Assembly: GCA_029582165.1 (NCBI GenBank)
Contig: CM055872.1
Location: 28,554,743-28,618,742 of the forward strand
DNA from: Portulaca oleracea
Taxonomy: Eukaryota; Streptophyta; Magnoliopsida; Caryophyllales; Portulacaceae
Length of the DNA stretch: 64,000 bases
Reading direction: 5' to 3'
Shown here: one piece after another, positions 57,849 through 64,000 of the stretch
How positions within the stretch are numbered: position 1 is the stretch's first letter
How the letters are laid out: each line of letters opens with the position of its first letter
Position numbers and translations under genes: made by a program
Notes under the pieces: generated by a model
The model's database searches: none
What the model was told of the DNA's origin: nothing
Seen by the model: the letters and a program-made list of their open reading frames with translations, nothing else

Positions 57849-58251
57849 GGGGTTTTGGACATCAATAATACCAAGTTTCTGGGTATTGGATACAAATAAT
57901 ACAAACTATTTTCTTGAACACTAGCAGTACCAACTATCGACCTATTTTCCTTCAACAGTACACTGCCGAGTTGTTATGATTTTAATTCATCGGAAAGATG
58001 ATGTGGCTCCATAATGTGTGACATGGAAGGCATGTCAGTGTCCACATCAACATTTTCTACCCAAGCTCCGCCTTCCACGTCACAGATTATGAAGCCACAT
58101 CATCTTTCTGATGAGTTAAAACTATAACAATTCGAAGGTGTACTGTTAGAGGGAAATATGTCGATAGTTGGTACTGCTAGTGTCCAAGAAAATAGTTTGT
58201 ATTATTAGTCTCTAATACTCACAAAGTTGATATTATTGACGTCCAATAATC
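57849..58251. mobile_element. Foldback MITE in an AAT microsatellite
   Basis: Arms of about 190 bp with shared GTACTGCTAGTG / CACTAGCAGTAC, TACAAACTATTTTCTTG and AAAGATGATGTGGCT words. AAT arrays lie on both sides (57794-57848, 58252-58318), so it seems to have inserted into the array. Confidence 0.8.
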
Positions 58252-58252
58252 C

Positions 58253-58306
<54 letters not shown>

Positions 58307-58318
58307 TAAAAATAATAA

Positions 58319-58470
58319 TCTATATAATATTAATATTAATATTAAAGTTCGTGGGTCCCGTAGAATGGAGAAAAGACATTGATTATGGGGATTCTGACCA
58401 ATCAGAAAATAGATAAATACCGAATTAAATTATTTTGGTGTAAATATTTGTAATTATTTTGGTGTTATCT

Positions 58471-58502
<32 letters not shown>

Positions 58503-58645
58503 CTATATAATATTAATAGTAAAGTTTGATGGTCTCGCAGAATGGAAAAAAGAGATTGATTGTAGGATTCTAACCAATCAGAAAGCAGATAAATACTAAA
58601 TTAAATTATTTTGGTGCAAATGTTTGTAATTATTTTGGTGTTATC

Positions 58646-58701
<56 letters not shown>
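58319..58701 (+). mobile_element. Two serial Helitron-like 5' segments, each ending in (AAT)n
   Basis: TCTATATAATATTAATA starts at 58319 and 58502, each preceded by (AAT)n; the following 150 bases are about alike (GAATGG, CCAATCAGAAA, TTATTTTGGTGTTATCT) and end in another AAT run. A third related body without the start lies at about 57500-57848. TC plus this AT-rich word is typical of plant Helitron 5' ends. Confidence 0.6.
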
Positions 58702-58702
<1 letters not shown>

Positions 58703-59301
58703 CTATATAATATTAATAGTGAAGTTTAATTTTTATACTCTCAAATTTATTTATTTATTTTTAAGTTACACGTTTAAATATTCACTAAAAATGGTTCAAA
58801 TATTTCTAATATTTTCAGTCTTTTATAAATGAAAAGATCGGTCAACTCACCACATCAGTATATACTATATTTATTCAATTGCATAGAGGACGACAGTTGA
58901 CTGTTTATCATGAAGAATGATAAGACATTACTACATTAGCATCAAATGTATCATGCAGATCCAAAATTGAAATTCCCCAAACAACTTTGTCTCGGAATGC
59001 AATTGTTCATCTATCCTCAAAATTATAAGTATATTATCGTCATATATTTGTGAAGTAGTTACCTATTAGTTTGAATAATTTTGTAATGGTTTTCGGCGGG
59101 GTTTAGCTTTTTTGCAACTGAATTGTTGGCCCTTATATTTATATATTTCGAACAATTTATTTTGATATCTTTTCATTTGAAAATATTATTAACGTTTTGT
59201 TCTTTTTAAGTTACATATGCAGGTATCATTTAATTTTTCTTTTTAAATTAAAATAATAACTATTTTGTTATACACCGTGCATCGCACGGGTTGAAGACTA
59301 G
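58702..59301 (+). mobile_element. Non-autonomous Helitron, 600 bp
   Basis: 5' end TCTATATAATATTAATA preceded by A; 3' end with hairpin CCGTGC-ATC-GCACGG (59275-59289), eight bases, then CTAG followed by T. All terminal features of Helitrons are present, with insertion between A and T. AT-rich, no Rep/helicase. Confidence 0.8.
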
Positions 59302-59385
59302 TTAAACCTAATTATACTCTAATCCTACTCCTAAACAACTTCCTAAGGTGAATCATAAGATGATACAAAGCTGAAAATATGTGCG

Positions 59386-59393
59386 TATTTATA
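59386..59393 (-). promoter_or_regulatory. TATA box of Athila-like LTR
   Basis: TATAAATA on - followed by ACGCAC; AT/GC context fits an LTR promoter. Inferred only. Confidence 0.4.
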
Positions 59394-59934
59394 GAAAGAA
59401 AAAAAAATCCCCAAAACCCTAAAAATAACTACAGCAGCACGCGCGATTTTTCCGCAGGAATGGACATGTCGCGGGCGCGACACCGTACTGCCATCTTCCA
59501 TCCGTTAATTTTTCATCGTCTGTCGCGGCTGTTACAAGACTCGTCGCGGGCGCTACGCCTGACTGTCGCGGGCGGGACACCACCTGTAACAGTCGCGACC
59601 TAGCTCTGTCCGCAACACCTCTTTTCCCGTCGTAGCACGTCGCGGGCGCAAAGCTCATGTAGCGGGCACAAAGCTCATGTAGCGGGTGCGACCTCCGGCT
59701 GCTTCCTTCTCTCAACAGTGTGTCACGGGCGCGACCCACCTTGGCTCAGGTGCGACGCCCGACTGCCTACTTTTGCCTTAACTGATGGAGATGGAGTTCC
59801 CGGGTTGGTCTCGCCTCGGGTCGGCTCGGGTCGGCTTGGGAAATCACTCGGGATTCCCTGAAAAGCCTCAATTAAGCCCAATTTCCTTCTAACTCTTTAT
59901 TTTCCTACAAAACATGAAATCATCATATCTAATA

Positions 59935-60217
59935 CTCCCTCCTTCCCATTTTAATTGTCACTCTAGACATAATTTCAAAAACCAAAAAAACTTCCATCTA
60001 CATTAATTTAGTTTATTGGAAATGTAGAAAACTTGAATAAAATGGTGAATAAAAAAGGAAAAAGCTGAATAAAAAAGAAAAATAGAAGAAAAAGATGTAA
60101 TTAATAAGCTTAATTTGATAAATTAGTAATTAATGTGTCATTGGAATTATAAAGTGACAGATATTATGGGAAAGAAGAAAGTTAGTTAAAGTGACAGATA
60201 ATATGGGAAGGAGGGAG
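59935..60217. mobile_element. Stowaway MITE
   Basis: CTCCCTCCTTCCCA at the left and TGGGAAGGAGGGAG at the right, TA flanks (59933-59934, 60218-60219), 283 bp. Confidence 0.85.
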
Positions 60218-60219
60218 TA

Positions 60220-62275
60220 TATAATTAAGGGGCTAAAACAAGCAAATATACCTATAAATGATAAGAATTCGGCTCGGAACGAGACCGAACAACACTCCCA
60301 CAGAAGAGTTTGCTCGCCCCGAGCAAACTAAAAACAAAGATAAAGAAAGGGAAAAAGAAACTAACTACCCTAACTCACTTTCGCAGGAATCGCAAATGCA
60401 TTTAGCACATGCATCAAGCCCTTTAAACCCCTTGGCAGCCCAAGTGGACGAGGAAGGTCTTGTGAGGGTTTATAGAAGCTATACCCACAAAAGCCAAAGA
60501 AAAGGAGAGAGGGAAAGTGAAAAACAAAACAAGTTTGAAATGAAAGAAAAGAAGAACTGCTTGCTCAAGGAATCATGCAATCGCTACTAAGAAAACAATA
60601 TTAATCAACCAAAAGGAACCATTATGAGCACCTCAAATCACCTAACTCAAGATCCTATGTGCTCGAGTGCAAGTGTTATTCTAATCGAATCTGATTGATC
60701 TAGAGCAAACCACAATCCAAGCTTGTTTCAAAGCAAAAGATTATTTAAGTGTCGTCCTCCCTCGCTTGTGTCGCCCTTGGCTTGGTGACGACCACAAGAG
60801 ACGCAAGGAAAGACTTCACATTTATTCGATTCTTTTTTGGTGTTGGGATTTAGAATTTGTGGCCCAACATTTTCAACTTAGCTCAACAAGATTTGGTGTT
60901 AGTTTTTTCGGGAATTGCATGGCCCATAACGGGGTTTACCCTCCCAACACGAGCTACTCCATACGCAAACGAAGTGCTTAAGGGGTAAGCCAGCCGCACC
61001 ACTCATACCGATCCCGTGTAGGTATACTAACTTAACATTACACTTTCAAGGTTAATGTCGGGGTTTTCGGGATATTGAACGGTCTATAACGGGGTCTACC
61101 CTCTCAACACGAGCTACTCCATACGCAAACGAAGTGCTCAAGGGACGTGAGTTCCGCCCACTCACATCGGTTCGTGTAGGTTTAGCCGACAAATAACCAA
61201 TTAATTCAATTTAATTAGATTTCACTTTTTCAACAAGCTCGGAAGTGATCTACTAAAGTCTCACAGTTTCAAGAAGAATGTGAAAGAATCAAGGATCTTT
61301 ATTAAGTATTTAATGAAGGGAATCTACATAAGTAAGTCATGACAATATTTGACCTAAGGACGATAATGCTCATACGGCTTGCTTTCAAGGAAATTAAGAA
61401 AGTTTTCTAAGCACTGACTACACAACCCTAAAAACAAAGCAAAAACCAAAGAAAAACGAAAACTCTAAAAGGTTTTTCATTCCCTTTTTTCTCCTTTTTC
61501 ACACAGAATTTTTCAGATTTTAGCAAAAACTACGAAAAACAAAATCAAAATACTAGATTGTCTACCCATGAACATGAAAAATATCACCTCCACTCTAACA
61601 CAAAACATCACAATGTCCCCATTGCGAGAAAGGTGTCACAAGTAAGGTAGAAAATCGAAAAAAAGCATATATACAAAACACTTATCACATAAAAAGCGAT
61701 GGCGACCTGAGCCCACACAGCTCCAACAACAAGATAATCCCAACATTCACAATCAAGGGGTTCGCCACCCAAAAGGAAAAATCAAGCATGCAACATGGAT
61801 CAGGAGTATATACACTCAAAGAGAGGGTGGAAGGAGGTTACCTCAAGATCTTCAAGGAAAGAAAACTCAATCCACGATCCAAATTCACCAAGCATAAGCT
61901 TAGGATATACAATTGAAACTACCTAAATGCTGAAAACTTGGCATGCAAGATTAAAACAAAAATAAAAATATATACAAGACACTACTAACTAAAAAAACTA
62001 AAGAAAAACCAAAATATCTACAATATGAATTTCACTCTTTTTTTTTCTTTTCTTAGACTCAAAAACCGGAATGCATACTACCTCCCACTCCCACAAAAAG
62101 AGGTTGCAATGTCCTCAAAGGAAACAGAATTAAGGTAAGCAAACACCCCAAAATAAAATCAAGAAACACACCAAAAGAAAATAAAAGAAGAAAAATAACA
62201 AAACTCACTAATTGTACAAGAAAGATGAGGAAGAATATTCCCTGAAAGGCTTCTTTTCAAGAGATTCACTCCTTC
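60220..62275 (-). other. Untranslated region of Athila-like element
   Basis: No conserved domain. Contains a tandem duplication of about 160 bp (about 60905-61060 and 61065-61200) that shares CAACACGAGCTACTCCATAC and GCAAACGAAGTGCT. ORFs here lack support. Confidence 0.5.
60905..61200. repeat. About 160-bp tandem duplication
   Basis: Both copies run from TTTCGGGA.ATTG through CAACACGAGCTACTCCATAC to TCGTGTAGGT. Moderately diverged. Confidence 0.75.
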
Positions 62276-64000
62276 TCACATCAAGATATCGGGCATCATG
62301 TCAGAACCATTCAACGCCCGGAGTAACAAGTCATGCATCCGTGAATGCATCTCACAATGGTGTAGGTAAGAGCACACTCTCAAAATTACATCAAGAAACA
62401 TTAGTGCTCTTAACAGTTTATCAAATGCCTTAGAAAAGACATAGAAAGGACGAACTACAGGAATGTACAAGACTTTACTGGGCATAGTGAAAGAAGACAT
62501 GACAAATGGGTCTTCCCATTGACTGGTAAATGGAGATTGAGTATGCAAATCAACGGGAGGGGGCAATACAACACATTCCTGAACATGCTCATGCAAAGAC
62601 TTGGATGCCAACAATGATTTAAACTCAATATCCATGCAATTTTCATCAAACACAGATTCCAAATCACAACTTTCATCGAATTCATCATAATCAACAATAG
62701 GTGATAAAGAAAAAGCAGGGCTAGACCACATCTTAACACTCGCAACATCACAAACAGGCACATCTTCATCTTCATCAATATCAGACTCATCAGAAGAACT
62801 ATCAGTATAGAAGACAAAGGTGCATCATTCAAAACAACATTAAAAGTGAAAGTGGAAGGTTCCGGGTCATAACCCATATATCGTGAATGACTCATAAAGC
62901 ATATCATCATCAAAAGCATCATTATCACAAACCAAGTTCAAACAATTATGATCAATCCCCAAAGACTCAAGCTCATCATCACAAGAATTCACATCAATGG
63001 ACTTGCAAGAAAGGGTAGCTAATGCCTCACTAACGCAATGATTCTCAATAAAAGTGAACAATTCGGTTTCAAGCATACATTCAATCACAAAAGATTCAAT
63101 CTCACTCTCAACAAGATCATGGTCAATTGCATCACGAGTATCATGACATTCAATAAACTCAACCTTCTCTTCACATAAAAGCATGGACAATGGTGTGAAC
63201 AATGGTTCATCATCAAGCATGTTTTCATCAAGTTCTACATCATTACACACAAAATCATCATGTTCCTCATGCTCACTAGGGGGAGCTAGAGCTAAGGAAT
63301 TGCTAAGTCCAAGGCATGGTCTGTTATAGTAGTCATCATCCTCATCATAATCATACAAAGAAGATTCAACACGCATTTCAGGACTCAAAGATGACGAATG
63401 ATCTACTTCAACATTCAAATCAACCATTTGTGAAGAAAAAGTTTCTACCCCAGTTTTAATCATGCGTAAAAATTCTTGCGCGTACTCATTCATTGTCGCA
63501 GAAAGGTCAGCCCCAAAATTATCCACTTCAGCTCAGACACAAGAGTTAGAATCATGGTACGGAGATTCACAATATGAACACAAAGGATGAGACTCAACAA
63601 CATCACACGGGGAAAAATCATAAGAATTTTCCACATAACCCCCACCATAAGATTGATCATCAAAATACATGGGATAATTACATGACTGTTCAACTTCGGT
63701 CCCAGAGGGTGGTGCATAATAAGAAGGTTGGTCGCTAAGAATAACATTTTGTTGTTCAAAGTCATAAGAATCCCTAGACAACCACTCAAGTAATTCCCAA
63801 GCCTTTTCTTCTCCTAAAGTGGAAAACCCGTAATATTCTAAGAGGTTTCGGGTCTCATAATTCACACCCTCATTCACAATTCCCAAAAGATCTAATGCAT
63901 AAAAAGATACCATACAATTCACATTGAGCATGATAATTATGTAATCTAGCAAAATATCTCCAAAATATTTCATGCTCAAATTGGGAAAATTGGGGACTAG
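62276..64000 (-). pseudogene. Athila-like retrotransposon gag, partial and broken
   Basis: Runs off the right edge. On -, a gag C-terminal domain (NYETRNLLEYYGF, EKAWELLEWLS) is followed by a Ser/Tyr-rich linker and a CCHC knuckle CSYCESPYHDSNSC (about 63575-63535). A single in-frame TGA at 63533-63535 separates this from a long acidic region (63532 to 62867). Two frameshifts near 62870 and 62820 then lead to the last open part (62761-62276). No protease or pol follows, so this looks like a gag-only non-autonomous derivative. The acidic tail after the knuckle has no domain I recognise. Confidence 0.75.

Larger units (their letters stand above)
56860..60240 (-). repeat. Athila-type LTR region with later insertions
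   Basis: Contains GGTTGTCGAATCCACAGGGA at 56905 (common in Athila/TAT leaders), a - strand TATAAATA at 59393-59386, and upstream GC-rich TCGCGGGCGCGAC repeats (59460-59760). It is split by a foldback, Helitron-type sequences and a Stowaway MITE. Exact LTR termini were not found. Confidence 0.45.

Noticed and set aside
59379..59739. Arg-rich ORFs on both strands
   Set aside because: Produced by repeated TCGCGGGCGCGAC words in the LTR-like DNA.

Overview
This window is nuclear DNA from a flowering plant, most likely a eudicot with a large, repeat-rich genome. The evidence is long AT-rich introns with GT-AG borders, plant-type Ty3/gypsy, LINE, Helitron, MULE, Tourist and Stowaway elements, and one intact host gene of plant-specific type. 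I see no rRNA, tRNA, CRISPR or bacterial-style operon. The species cannot be fixed from sequence alone.

Layout. (1) Positions 1-8600 hold a decayed Mutator-like (MULE) composite. A plant mobile domain (PMD) pseudogene on + and a FAR1/MULE-transposase-type pseudogene on - converge and abut near 7040. The leader intron of the PMD gene carries an almost solo Ty3/gypsy LTR (1104-4971, TSD TATAG) and a 660-bp foldback element. (2) Positions 8600-10700 are nested small DNA transposons: a Helitron 3' end, a Stowaway MITE and two foldback elements. (3) Positions 11319-40093 (+) hold the one convincing host gene, the BLISTER (BLI) homologue. I assembled 13 coding exons that keep phase at every junction: 2,199 nt, 732 codons plus stop. 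About 26.6 kb of the 28.8-kb coding span is intron, filled with transposons. These include a non-autonomous gypsy element with both LTRs (22960-27722, TSD ATATG), a LINE nested in a Tourist-like element (28759-29861), several foldback MITEs with 9-bp duplications, and LINE tails ending in (AT)n. (4) Positions 40100-53480 are intergenic repeats. Two Ogre/TAT-type LTRs in opposite orientation (44771-46587 forward, 51073-53112 reverse) enclose about 4 kb of tandem arrays, and the left LTR is preceded by further arrays and a polypurine tract. (5) Positions 53480-56225 (-) contain two different gypsy pol remnants, chromovirus-like RT-RH-IN and Athila-like IN. (6) Positions 56230-60220 carry foldback, Helitron and Stowaway insertions clustered on AAT microsatellites, in what looks like an Athila-type LTR. 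(7) Positions 60220-64000 hold a gag pseudogene (-) running off the window.

Functionally, only BLI looks like a working gene. In Arabidopsis its product is a plant-specific coiled-coil protein linked to Polycomb (CLF) function and stress responses. Everything else is mobile DNA, of interest mainly for its nesting order, target choice and possible effect on BLI splicing and silencing.
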